Assembly: GCA_020848275.1 (NCBI GenBank)
Contig: JADLAK010000013.1
Location: 1 to 46,384, forward strand
Direction of reading: 5' to 3'
Source: Planctomycetota bacterium
Lineage (GTDB): Bacteria > Planctomycetota > UBA8742 > UBA2392
DNA length: 46,384 nt
Shown here: positions 8,873-15,937 of the stretch, in pieces
Layout of the letters: each line of letters opens with the position of its first letter
Numbering within the stretch: position 1 is the first letter of the stretch
Position numbers and translations under genes: made by a program
Notes under the pieces: generated by a model
Told to the model about the DNA's origin: nothing
The model's database searches: none
The model's input: the letters and a program-made list of their open reading frames with translations, nothing else

Positions 8873-8898
8873 TTCACCGCGGAGACGCGGGATCGCGG
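8873..8898 (+). repeat. short G/C-rich CACCGCGGAGACG-type tandem tract
   Basis: A single tract of degenerate 8-9 base units related to CGCGGAGAC. A close relative sits at 10728-10757, where the first 15 bases are the same. It lies between the two small membrane-protein genes. Only one arm is present and no pairing partner is adjacent. Confidence 0.5.
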
Positions 8899-8949
8899 TC
8901 AACAGCAACAAGTTACCGCCAACGCGCCAAAGGCTGTCTGGCGGTGTGA

Positions 8950-8955
8950 TAGAAT
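8950..8955 (+). promoter_or_regulatory. -10-like TAGAAT placed for a leaderless start
   Basis: TAGAAT, preceded by TGTGA, ends five bases before the ATG at 8961. The geometry is the same as at 8482 for the neighbouring paralogue. No Shine-Dalgarno site is present. Confidence 0.4.
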
Positions 8956-8960
8956 CCGGT

Positions 8961-9314
8961 ATGGCCAACCGCGTCGCAAACCGCTTCCGCTACTCGGGCC
9001 TGACGATGTTACTCATCACAGCAATGCAGCTTACGGTTGTAGCTCTCTTTGTGATGATTCGGTCAGGACGCATGAACGAGATGTACAAAGACCAAGGATT
9101 CACGCTTCCACTGTTGACACATTTGTACGTTCAGTTTTCTTGGGTCGCATTACTCCTTCTACCTTTCATGTTTCTTGCTGCCTTTCTTATCGGGAAATAC
9201 TCGACACAAGGCCGGTTGTGGCAAAACGTTAATGCCGGTCTCTTCATGGCGATGGGTTTTTTATGGCTATTCGGCGCGTTTATAGCTTGGTTTCTTCCAA
9301 TGCAGCCCCTGTAG
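8961..9314 (+). CDS. small hypothetical membrane protein, second of a related pair, AT-richer
   Basis: The 117-residue protein has three hydrophobic helices with the same layout as the 8494-8820 protein (about residues 14-33, 53-77 and 91-113). No domain is recognised. By eye it is near half GC, clearly below the surrounding genes, with many A/T third positions such as TTA, CTT and TTT. This suggests later acquisition or relaxed codon selection relative to its neighbour. The ATG at 8961 is chosen over the GTG at 8946 because a TAGAAT -10-like box lies between them. Confidence 0.62.
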   Translation: MANRVANRFRYSGLTMLLITAMQLTVVALFVMIRSGRMNEMYKDQGFTLPLLTHLYVQFSWVALLLLPFMFLAAFLIGKYSTQGRLWQNVNAGLFMAMGFLWLFGAFIAWFLPMQPL

Positions 9315-9317
9315 CCG

Positions 9318-9349
9318 CCTTCTTCGCGACCTTCGCGACTTCGCGTGAG
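9318..9349 (+). repeat. TTCGCGAC-type tandem tract next to the aroA stop
   Basis: Three degenerate units related to CTTCGCGAC run from 9318 to 9349, ending two bases before the aroA stop codon. A related short piece (CTTCGCGACTTTGCGTG) appears near 45698. It is a single-arm member of the class of short-unit tracts found at gene ends in this window. Confidence 0.5.
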
Positions 9350-9351
9350 AT

Positions 9352-10722
9352 TTAGCTTTTCAGCCGTTCGAAATACTCCCAGAAGTCGGGGAAGCTTTTG
9401 CTGACGCAATCAGGGTTTTCGATTTCGATGCCGGGCATGACGAGACCGGCGACCGCAAAGCTCATGGCCATGCGGTGGTCGTCGTAGGTGTGAATCGGGT
9501 ATCGGGTATCGGGTGTCGGGTTTCGGGTTTGCTTCGTCGTCGATGGCTTTTTACCGGATACCTGAAACCTAGTACCCGATACCGGAGCCCCGACGATTTC
9601 TATCCAATCTTTCCCGGTCCTCACCCCTGCGCCGAGTTTCTTCAACTCCGTCGCCAGCGCCGCAATGCGGTCCGTCTCTTTGACGCGCAATGTCGACAAT
9701 CCGGTCAGCTTCGATTTGCCCTTGGCGAACGCGCACACGACCGCGAGCGTCTGCGCCGTGTCCGGCGTGTCCGACAGGTCGGCCTTGATGGCCTTCAACG
9801 CGCGCGACTTTGGCCCCTGAACGCCCAGACCATTCGGGAATGACAAGACTTTACAGCCCATCTTGCCGAGCAAATCAACAAACGCCGCATCGCCCGGCAG
9901 ATCCCGCGTTAAACCATCGATCACGCACTTGCCGCCCGTCAGCGCCGCCGCAGCCCAGAAGTAGCTCGCCGCGGTTGCGTCCGGCGGCACGCGATACAGC
10001 GGCATCACGTAGCGCGCCGGTTTAATGACAAAGCGTTTGTAGCCGTCTCGCTGCACGTTTTCGCGCGGCAGGCCGAAGGCGTGCATCACCGACAGCGTGG
10101 CGTCGATGTACGGTTTGCTGACAAGGTCGCCCTTCACGCGGATGTCCGTGGGCGCTTCGAGGCTGGGTGCGATCAGCATGATCGCCGACAGGAACTGGCT
10201 CGAGGTGCCGCCTTTGACCGTGACCTTGCCGCCACGCAGCAGGCCGCCGCGAACCTTGACGGGGAGGCAGCCGATTGCACCGAGTTCGGTCAGGCCGCCG
10301 CCCATCTGCCGCAGCGCGTCGATCAAATCGGCCATGGGGCGCTGCCGCATGCGCGCGCCGCCATCGAGCGTGTGTTCGCCCTCAATACGAGCTAGCAGCG
10401 CGAGCGCAAAGCGCGCGACAGTGCCCGCGTTGCCCGCGTTGAGCGTCTTGGGACCGGCGATGCCTTCAGGGTGGCTGTGCGGATGAACGTCAACGTTGGC
10501 GGGATTGACGCGCTGACGGCGAATGCGCCAGCCGAGATCGACCAGCACGTTGAGCAGCAGCGCCGTGTCGTCGCTGTTGGAAAGCCCGTGCAGCGCGACA
10601 CGTTTAAGAGACAGCGCCGCGCAAATCAGCGCCCGGTTCGAATAACTCTTCGATCCCGGCAGCGACAGCCGGACATCAAACGGTTTAGTAACGGGCTGAA
10701 TGACTTTGACCGGCTCGGACAT
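9352..10722 (-). CDS. aroA: 3-phosphoshikimate 1-carboxyvinyltransferase (EPSP synthase)
   Basis: The 456-residue enzyme joins shikimate 3-phosphate with phosphoenolpyruvate on the way to chorismate. Visible motifs are LPGSKSYSNRALI (residues 21-33), GNAGTVAR (97-104), the RQRPM segment near 126-130, RVKETDR near 346 and TYDDHRMAM near 412-420. Residues of about 379-409, just before TYDDHR, are an insertion of basic and proline-rich sequence with no counterpart in ordinary AroA proteins. It is encoded exactly by the heptad inverted repeat at 9494-9587, and the frame stays open. Because DDHR and following motifs are intact, the enzyme may tolerate it as a surface loop. Upstream is a repeat tract and no Shine-Dalgarno site. 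Confidence 0.93.
   Translation of the reverse strand: MSEPVKVIQPVTKPFDVRLSLPGSKSYSNRALICAALSLKRVALHGLSNSDDTALLLNVLVDLGWRIRRQRVNPANVDVHPHSHPEGIAGPKTLNAGNAGTVARFALALLARIEGEHTLDGGARMRQRPMADLIDALRQMGGGLTELGAIGCLPVKVRGGLLRGGKVTVKGGTSSQFLSAIMLIAPSLEAPTDIRVKGDLVSKPYIDATLSVMHAFGLPRENVQRDGYKRFVIKPARYVMPLYRVPPDATAASYFWAAAALTGGKCVIDGLTRDLPGDAAFVDLLGKMGCKVLSFPNGLGVQGPKSRALKAIKADLSDTPDTAQTLAVVCAFAKGKSKLTGLSTLRVKETDRIAALATELKKLGAGVRTGKDWIEIVGAPVSGTRFQVSGKKPSTTKQTRNPTPDTRYPIHTYDDHRMAMSFAVAGLVMPGIEIENPDCVSKSFPDFWEYFERLKS
9494..9587. repeat. heptad-unit inverted repeat, copy b, in frame inside aroA
   Basis: Plus-strand left arm 9494-9528 is five 7-bp units: ATCGGGT three times, then GTCGGGT and TTCGGGT. The right arm 9553-9587 is five units of the form ACCnnnn (for example ACCCGAT and ACCGGAG), the inverted equivalent. 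A 24-base loop separates them. The whole element is read through in the aroA frame and adds roughly 30 residues before the conserved TYDDHR motif. Confidence 0.8.
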
Positions 10723-10727
10723 GCGAA

Positions 10728-10757
10728 TTCACCGCGGAGACGCAGAGGCGCGGAGAA
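10728..10757 (+). repeat. CACCGCGGAGACG-type tandem tract upstream of aroA
   Basis: Degenerate ~9-base units (CACCGCGGA, GACGCAGAG, GCGCGGAGA) lie between the end of the cysteine desulfurase gene and the start of aroA, occupying the place where a ribosome-binding site would be expected. Related to 8873-8898. Confidence 0.55.
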
Positions 10758-10785
10758 TACGTTGGAACGCCGAAACGTGAAGGTT

Positions 10786-11946
10786 CTAGCGGCCCAAGAC
10801 TTTCAGGCGGCCGTAGTGCTTGATGCATTCATCGGCGAGGCGATCGGCGTCGGCTTCCTTGATGTCCGCGCCGAAACTGATGCGGATGCAGCCCTGCGCA
10901 TCCTCGAAGCTCAACCCCATCGCGCGCAGGACGTGGCTCGGGTCCGTTTCACCGGGCGCGCAGGCCGAACCGAGGCCGACGCAGAAACCCGCTTCACCCA
11001 GTTCAATGCCAAGCGCCTGGCCCTCGATGCCAAGGAAACTGATGTTCGAAATGTTGGGCAGACGCGGCGCCTTACGACCGTTGATGCGGATGTCCGCACC
11101 CAGCGCCCTGGTCAATTTCGCTTCCATCGCGTCGCGGATTTTCTGCACGCGCGGCCACACGTTGGCGCGCTCGGCCTCGGCAAGTTCGAGCGCGGTTGTG
11201 ATGCCCGCCTGCCCCGGCGTGTCTTCGGTGCCCGCACGATATCCCCACTCCTGCGGGCCACCCACCATCAGCGGCGCCAAGCGCCCGGTCATGCGATTGA
11301 ACAGCAGGCCCGTGCCCTTGGGCCCGCCGAACTTCGCGCCGGCAAGGCTCATCAGGTCGGCGCCGAAATCGCGCGGCTTGAGATCAACCTTGCCCATCGC
11401 CTGCACCGCATCGCAGTGGTAACGCGCGCCCGCGTCGTGCGCGAGCCTGGCGATTTCCGCCACGGGCTGGACCACGCCGGTTTCGTTGTTGGCGTACATG
11501 ACGCTAACGAGACTCGTGCGCTCGTTGACCAGCAGTTTCAGCGCCGCGAGATCAACCACCCCATCAGCCGTCACGGGCGCAAAGCGCACTTTAAAACCTT
11601 CGGCCTGCATCTGCTCGGCGCACAGCAGCACCGCGTGGTGTTCGATCATCGAGACGACAAGTTCGTCGCGACCGCCCGCGCGCAGGGCCATCACGCCGCG
11701 CAGCGCGAGGATGTCGCTTTCTGTGCCGCCGCTGGTGAAAATGATTTCGCGCGGGTCGCAGGCGAAGATTTTGGCCGCGCGCTCGTGAAGTTCCATGAGC
11801 TGGCGGCGCGCGATGTAGGCCAGCGGGTGATGCGCGCCGGGGTTGGCGAAGTGCTCGGTCGCGTATTTGCGCACGGCGTCGAAAACTTCGACGCGCGGCG
11901 GCCCGCCCGCGGCCCAATCGCAATAGATGTAGGACTTTTCAGGCAT
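10786..11946 (-). CDS. cysteine desulfurase (NifS/IscS family)
   Basis: The 386-residue PLP enzyme takes sulfur from cysteine as an enzyme persulfide for Fe-S clusters or other sulfur carriers. TSGGTESD (71-78), His103/His104, the YANNETG segment near 151, the PLP lysine Lys205 in AKFGGPKG, and active-site Cys329 in GSACAPGE are present; the long loop after Cys329 is the class I arrangement. The residue before the PLP lysine is Ala204, where most relatives have His. Further TATACT/TAGAAT -10-like boxes lie at 11959-11970 upstream. The polyferredoxin gene is immediately upstream, which fits an Fe-S role. No iscU or iscA is present here. Confidence 0.9.
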   Translation of the reverse strand: MPEKSYIYCDWAAGGPPRVEVFDAVRKYATEHFANPGAHHPLAYIARRQLMELHERAAKIFACDPREIIFTSGGTESDILALRGVMALRAGGRDELVVSMIEHHAVLLCAEQMQAEGFKVRFAPVTADGVVDLAALKLLVNERTSLVSVMYANNETGVVQPVAEIARLAHDAGARYHCDAVQAMGKVDLKPRDFGADLMSLAGAKFGGPKGTGLLFNRMTGRLAPLMVGGPQEWGYRAGTEDTPGQAGITTALELAEAERANVWPRVQKIRDAMEAKLTRALGADIRINGRKAPRLPNISNISFLGIEGQALGIELGEAGFCVGLGSACAPGETDPSHVLRAMGLSFEDAQGCIRISFGADIKEADADRLADECIKHYGRLKVLGR

Positions 11947-11973
11947 GAACGGTGGCTGATTCTAAGTATAGCT

Positions 11974-11995
11974 CATCAAGAGCGCATCAAGAGCG
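11974..11995. repeat. 11-bp direct repeat over the polyferredoxin stop codon
   Basis: CATCAAGAGCG occurs twice in tandem at 11974-11984 and 11985-11995. The second copy contains the polyferredoxin stop codon (11987-11989). Another case of a tandem tract placed at a stop. Confidence 0.55.
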
Positions 11996-12646
11996 TTTGG
12001 GCCGCGGCAGCACCACAATCGACGGCTGTTCCGTCGGGCACGCCTTCACGCACAGGCCACAACCCGTACAAATGCGGCTGTCGACCTTGGGCTGTTTGCC
12101 CTCAAAGGCAATTGCGTTGGGCTCAAGCGGGCAGGCGTCGTGGCAAGCGGTGCAGGCCTCGCCGAGATAACCCAGGCAGGTGCGCGGCTCGACCACCGCA
12201 ATACCGATGCGAACCTCCCCCACCGGCGTCGGCTTCAAAGCGCCCGTGGGGCAGATATCCATGCAGTCGCCGCACAGCGTGCAGGGGCCGATATTCGGCA
12301 TCAGGATTGGCGTGTCGAGAGGTGCCCCCATGTGCGATTGCGCGGGCGTGATGACTTGCTCGGGGCAGGCCTCGACACACTTCTTGCAACGCGAGCAGGT
12401 CTCGAGGAATTCTTTTTCGGCGAGCGCGCCCGGCGGCCGAAAGAACGTGCGGCCGTGCATGTCCTCGTACTTCGGCGCGCTGTCGTCGTCTTCAGCGCCG
12501 CCGTAAAGCGCGCGCAATGCGTCGAAGTCGAGGCGTTTTATTAAACCGGCGCCGGGCAGGTATGTCGTGGCGAAGTCAAACGCGCCGCTGGCCATCTGCT
12601 TGATGGCTTTGCGTTTGTCGGGCTCGGCGGGTCTGGAATCAGTCAT
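11987..12646 (-). CDS. 4Fe-4S polyferredoxin (NapF/NapG-like)
   Basis: The 219-residue protein carries four cysteine clusters: CSRCKKCVEACP, CTLCGDCMDICP, a wider C...CTACHDACP and CTGCGLCVKACP. It should hold up to four 4Fe-4S centres and transfer electrons. The N-terminal ~65 residues are not cysteine-bearing and there is no Tat signal or TM segment, so a cytoplasmic location is likely. The third cluster has an expanded first spacing as in NapG/MauM-type proteins. No reductase catalytic subunit lies beside it, so the electron partner is unknown. The stop is followed by the cysteine desulfurase gene after 40 bases. Confidence 0.85.
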   Translation of the reverse strand: MTDSRPAEPDKRKAIKQMASGAFDFATTYLPGAGLIKRLDFDALRALYGGAEDDDSAPKYEDMHGRTFFRPPGALAEKEFLETCSRCKKCVEACPEQVITPAQSHMGAPLDTPILMPNIGPCTLCGDCMDICPTGALKPTPVGEVRIGIAVVEPRTCLGYLGEACTACHDACPLEPNAIAFEGKQPKVDSRICTGCGLCVKACPTEQPSIVVLPRPKRS

Positions 12647-12655
12647 TTGGGGTTT

Positions 12656-12720
12656 ACAGTCTACAGTCGACGGTCAACAGTTTGTTTCAAACCGTTGACT
12701 GTGAACTGTCGACCGTCAAC
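12656..12720. repeat. heptad-unit inverted repeat, copy c
   Basis: The left arm 12656-12683 is four 7-bp units (ACAGTCT, ACAGTCG, ACGGTCA, ACAGTTT). The right arm 12689-12716 is four inverted units (AAACCGT, TGACTGT, GAACTGT, CGACCGT). The loop is 5 bases. It fills almost all the space between the stop of mqnD and the start of the polyferredoxin gene. It is the same unit family as the copy at 16786-16852. Confidence 0.8.
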
Positions 12721-12725
12721 GTCTG

Positions 12726-13574
12726 TTAAATCCATTCGGGCTCGGCCTTGGCCGTGATGATGCCCTTTTCGCGGCCCTGCTTGAGGAACTCGCGCACGGC
12801 CTGTTCGCCCTTTGCACCAATATCAACGGTGTAGTCGTTGACGTACATTCCCACAAACTTCGCGGCACGGGCGCGGTCGAGGCCGCGGCCATAGGACAGG
12901 GCGTGATCGAGCGCCTCGTCGCGGTGCTCAAGGGCGTACTTGATGCTCGCGCTGAAGCATTTGCTGAATTGCGCAATCACGTCGGGGCCGAGGTCGCGCC
13001 GCGCCACGTTGCAGCCCAGCGGCAGCGGCAGCTCGGTCTTCGCGTACCACCATTCGCCAAGGTCGACAATTTTAAATAATTTCAGGTCGTTATAGGTTAC
13101 TTGACCTTCATGAATAATAACCCCGGCAGGAACGTCGCCCTTAAGCACGGCGTGCTGGACCTCATTGAAATTCATCGATACCGGCACTGCCTTGGGGTTG
13201 TAGAGGCGCAATGCCAGCGTCGCGCTGGTGAGCGGGCCCGGCGTGGCGACCTTTGCGCCATCGAGATCGGTCGGGTTCATCGGCTCTTTGCTGACGATGA
13301 TCGGGCCGTAGCGGTCGCCCATGCTGGCGCCCGCGCGCGTGATCACGTAGCGGCTTGCGATGTACGGGTAGGCGTGGAAGCTGACGGCGGTGACGTCGAG
13401 CTCGCCCTTTTTTGCGCGCTGGTTCAGCGTCTCGATGTCGCACAGCTCATGGTTGATCTTGAGCCACTCGGTGTCGATCTTGTTGGCCGTGAGCGCGTAG
13501 AACATGAACGCGTCGTCGGCGTCGGGGCTGTGGGCGACGGTGATCTTTTTCAATTTGATCTTCGCTTTGGACAT
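12726..13574 (-). CDS. mqnD: 1,4-dihydroxy-6-naphthoate synthase, futalosine menaquinone pathway
   Basis: The 282-residue protein belongs to the MqnA/MqnD family of periplasmic-binding-protein-like enzymes. The N-terminus HSPDADDAFMFYAL, the segment DIETLNQRAKKGELDVTAVS and GASMGDRYGPIIV match MqnD best. MqnD converts cyclic dehypoxanthine futalosine to 1,4-dihydroxy-6-naphthoate in the cytoplasm. It implies menaquinone synthesis by the futalosine route; the other mqn genes are not in this window. The ATG directly abuts the heptad element at 13575-13659, leaving no room for a Shine-Dalgarno site, so initiation must rely on coupling or on the repeat itself. MqnA cannot be fully excluded. Confidence 0.82.
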   Translation of the reverse strand: MSKAKIKLKKITVAHSPDADDAFMFYALTANKIDTEWLKINHELCDIETLNQRAKKGELDVTAVSFHAYPYIASRYVITRAGASMGDRYGPIIVSKEPMNPTDLDGAKVATPGPLTSATLALRLYNPKAVPVSMNFNEVQHAVLKGDVPAGVIIHEGQVTYNDLKLFKIVDLGEWWYAKTELPLPLGCNVARRDLGPDVIAQFSKCFSASIKYALEHRDEALDHALSYGRGLDRARAAKFVGMYVNDYTVDIGAKGEQAVREFLKQGREKGIITAKAEPEWI

Positions 13575-13659
13575 AGGCTAAAGGCTAAGAGCTAAAGGCT
13601 AAAATTTGTCACTGATTTTCGGCGGCCGGTGAGCAAATTTTGCTTTTAGCCTTTAGCTT
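13575..13659. repeat. heptad-unit inverted repeat, copy d
   Basis: The left arm has four 7-bp units at 13575-13602, AGGCTAA three times and GAGCTAA once. The right arm has TTAGCCT and TTAGCTT (13646-13659). The stem extends inward through AAAATTTG/CAAATTTT pairing and CAC/GTG. One end touches the mqnD start codon, and the other overlaps the stop codon of the HD-GYP gene (13653-13655). Confidence 0.78.
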
Positions 13660-15806
13660 GCTGTTCTCTGATTTTCGTTGGCGTCTTTCAATCGCACCAG
13701 CTTCAGCTTCAGCTTTTCCCAGATTTCGGCCTGCTTGAAAAGCTTGACCACCTCGGGGTCTAGTTCGCCGTCGGCCGCCATCTTGTCGAGGATGTCCAAC
13801 GCGCGCTCCAGCGGAATCGCCGGCTTGTAGGGCCGGTCCGCCGAGGTCAAGCTGTCAAAGACGTCCGCGACGGCCATCAGGCGGCTGCCCAGCGGCGTGT
13901 CTGCGGCCGGAACGCCGTTGGGATAACCCTTGCCGTTCATTTTTTCGTGGTGCTGGCCCGCGAGCTCCGGCACGCGCGCGAGGTCCGGCGTCCAGGGAAT
14001 CTGCTTGAGGAACTTCCACGAATCCGAGACGTGGTTCTCGACCTCGGCGCGGTCTTCCGGATTAAGCGTGCCGCGGCGCGTCGACAACGAATGCAGGTCG
14101 CTTGGCAGCAGCAGCGGCAGCACGTCCACACTCGATTTGTACGGGTTGTTGTAGATGCCCTGCATGCGCGCCAGCGCCTCGTCGGGCAGAAATCCGGGCT
14201 CGGTGTATTTTGCGAGGAACGCCAGGTCATCCTGCAGCGCGTGCAGCTCGCGCTCGAGGCGCTTGCGAACCTCCGCGACCGCGGGACTGTCGGCCGCATG
14301 CCCGGCGTGGACAAGCGCTAGTTCTTCGCGCGTCGCCGCAAGAGCCATTTCGCGCCGGATGACCTCGCCGCGAAAAATGATGGCGTCGGCTTCCCACTTG
14401 AACAGCTTTTTGGCCTTGGTCAGCACGTGTTCGCGCACACCGATTTTGCCGAAGTCATGAAGCAAACACGCGTAGTGCAGCTCAACCAGTTCCTGGTCCT
14501 CGAAAAACTGGTCCTTGAACGCGCCCTCTTTGTTGTCGTTGACCGCCTGCGCCAGCGCCATCGTAAGGCGATCGACGCGGGCGGAATGGCCCGCGGTGCT
14601 GGGATCGCGCTGCTCAATAGCACGCACGCTGGCATGCACAAACGACTCGAACAGGTGCCGAATAGCGTCGATCAGGCGCACGTTCTCGATCGCCACGCCC
14701 GCCTGGCTGCTCAGGCTGTGCGCGAGTTCGAGATCTTCCGAGGCGAACGGCATGACGGTTTCGTTGACCGCCTGCTCGCTATCAAGGCGGCGCAGCGGGT
14801 CGCGCTTCTTGTTGATGAGCTGGACAATCCCCACCACCTCATCACTCGTGTTCTTGAGCGGGATCGTAAGCATGCTTTTCGTGCGATAACCGTACTTCGT
14901 GTCGATCACGTTTTTGTTGAAGTGGTAGCTCACGCCCGCGGGAATGTCGTACACGTCTTCAAGCGCGATAATCTGGCCCGTGAGCGCCGCGCAACCCGCG
15001 ATGCTTTCCATGTTCGCGGGAAAAATAATCTCGGAAAACGGGATGTTGACGCTGTCGTTCTGCGCGGCTGCGAATCTCAACGAGAACATCTTGGTCGTGA
15101 AGTCCGCGCGCTTGACGGCCTGGTGCTGGGTCTGGCGTTGCGCGCGGCCGGCGTACTTACGGTTGGAAACCGCGGCGCCGGAGCCCGCCTCGATCAGATA
15201 CACGCTTCCGGCGTCGGCGTCCATCAGGTGGCGGGTTTCGCTCAGCACGAGCTCAAGCAGCTTGCTGGGGCTGCGTTCGTTGGAGAGCGCGACGCCGATT
15301 CGGTTCAATCGCCGCAGTTTCTCGGCGCCGGTGACGGGCGTGCTTTCATGGAACGTGCGGCTGCGCAGATGCACGAGTTCGCGCACGCGGCGGATGAGGG
15401 TGTCGACGCGTGACTCCGCAGGCGTCATGCGGATTTCGTCATCGAAGGGGAAGCGGTTGAAGAGGTCCTGCAGCGCGTTGCGGTCTTCGTCGTGGCGGCC
15501 CTCGCGCATCAGCAGCACGACGGCGCTGGTCGGGTCAAGGCGCGAGAGCATCTCGTCGGCAGCCTTGGGATTGGAGGCGTCGAACAGCAGGCAGATCGCG
15601 GCCTCGAGGTTGATGGCGCGGGCTTGCTCGGGCGTGGCGATCTCGACGATGCTGTCGCGGTCGAGGGAAAATTTGCGGGACGCCATCAGCATGTTGATGG
15701 CCTGCTCGCGCAGCCTGGCGTCTTCGCTGAAAAGCACGAACGTCAGGCGCTGGCGCGTGGCGTTGATCGGCAATCGGCTGGGCAGTTTTTGCGTGGGCGA
15801 TTGCAT
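13653..15806 (-). CDS. GAF/HD-GYP domain phosphodiesterase-like protein
   Basis: The 717-residue protein has a receiver-like N-terminal region without a clear phospho-acceptor (about 20-145), a GAF-type sensory domain (about 165-375) and an HD-GYP output domain. HD residues are His450-Asp451 in LLHDFGKIG and the GYP motif is HHEKMNGKGYP at 619-629. HD-GYP proteins hydrolyse cyclic di-GMP or related dinucleotides. About 115 extra residues (roughly 463-580) separate the HD from the GYP half. No TM segment is seen, so it is probably cytoplasmic. A perfect TATAAT lies 30 bases upstream of the ATG. It may control the pilus cluster in this window, an inference from proximity only. Confidence 0.88.
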   Translation of the reverse strand: MQSPTQKLPSRLPINATRQRLTFVLFSEDARLREQAINMLMASRKFSLDRDSIVEIATPEQARAINLEAAICLLFDASNPKAADEMLSRLDPTSAVVLLMREGRHDEDRNALQDLFNRFPFDDEIRMTPAESRVDTLIRRVRELVHLRSRTFHESTPVTGAEKLRRLNRIGVALSNERSPSKLLELVLSETRHLMDADAGSVYLIEAGSGAAVSNRKYAGRAQRQTQHQAVKRADFTTKMFSLRFAAAQNDSVNIPFSEIIFPANMESIAGCAALTGQIIALEDVYDIPAGVSYHFNKNVIDTKYGYRTKSMLTIPLKNTSDEVVGIVQLINKKRDPLRRLDSEQAVNETVMPFASEDLELAHSLSSQAGVAIENVRLIDAIRHLFESFVHASVRAIEQRDPSTAGHSARVDRLTMALAQAVNDNKEGAFKDQFFEDQELVELHYACLLHDFGKIGVREHVLTKAKKLFKWEADAIIFRGEVIRREMALAATREELALVHAGHAADSPAVAEVRKRLERELHALQDDLAFLAKYTEPGFLPDEALARMQGIYNNPYKSSVDVLPLLLPSDLHSLSTRRGTLNPEDRAEVENHVSDSWKFLKQIPWTPDLARVPELAGQHHEKMNGKGYPNGVPAADTPLGSRLMAVADVFDSLTSADRPYKPAIPLERALDILDKMAADGELDPEVVKLFKQAEIWEKLKLKLVRLKDANENQRTAS

Positions 15807-15835
15807 GGTCGACCGTCTGCCTCGGGACGTGGCCG

Positions 15836-15841
15836 ATTATA
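15836..15841 (-). promoter_or_regulatory. consensus TATAAT -10 box for the HD-GYP gene
   Basis: A perfect TATAAT on the minus strand would start a transcript near 15829, giving a leader of about 25 bases to the ATG at 15806. No good -35 is visible. It lies between the heptad element e and the gene, so the HD-GYP gene may be transcribed separately from nadK. Confidence 0.5.
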
Positions 15842-15860
15842 GTTAGTTTGACGGCGCCGC

Positions 15861-15929
15861 GCGTCTCGCGTCACGTGTCTCGTGCCAAAAACTGGACTTC
15901 TGACTCGCGACTCGGGACACGGGACCCGG
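15861..15929. repeat. heptad-unit inverted repeat, copy e
   Basis: Left-arm units at 15861-15888 include GCGTCTC, GCGTCAC and GTGTCTC. Right-arm units at 15902-15929 are GACTCGC, GACTCGG, GACACGG and GACCCGG. A 13-base non-repetitive loop lies between. The arms are only imperfectly complementary, but both keep the 7-base period strictly. It begins 9 bases after the nadK stop. Confidence 0.75.
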
Positions 15930-15937
15930 GGCTGTTT

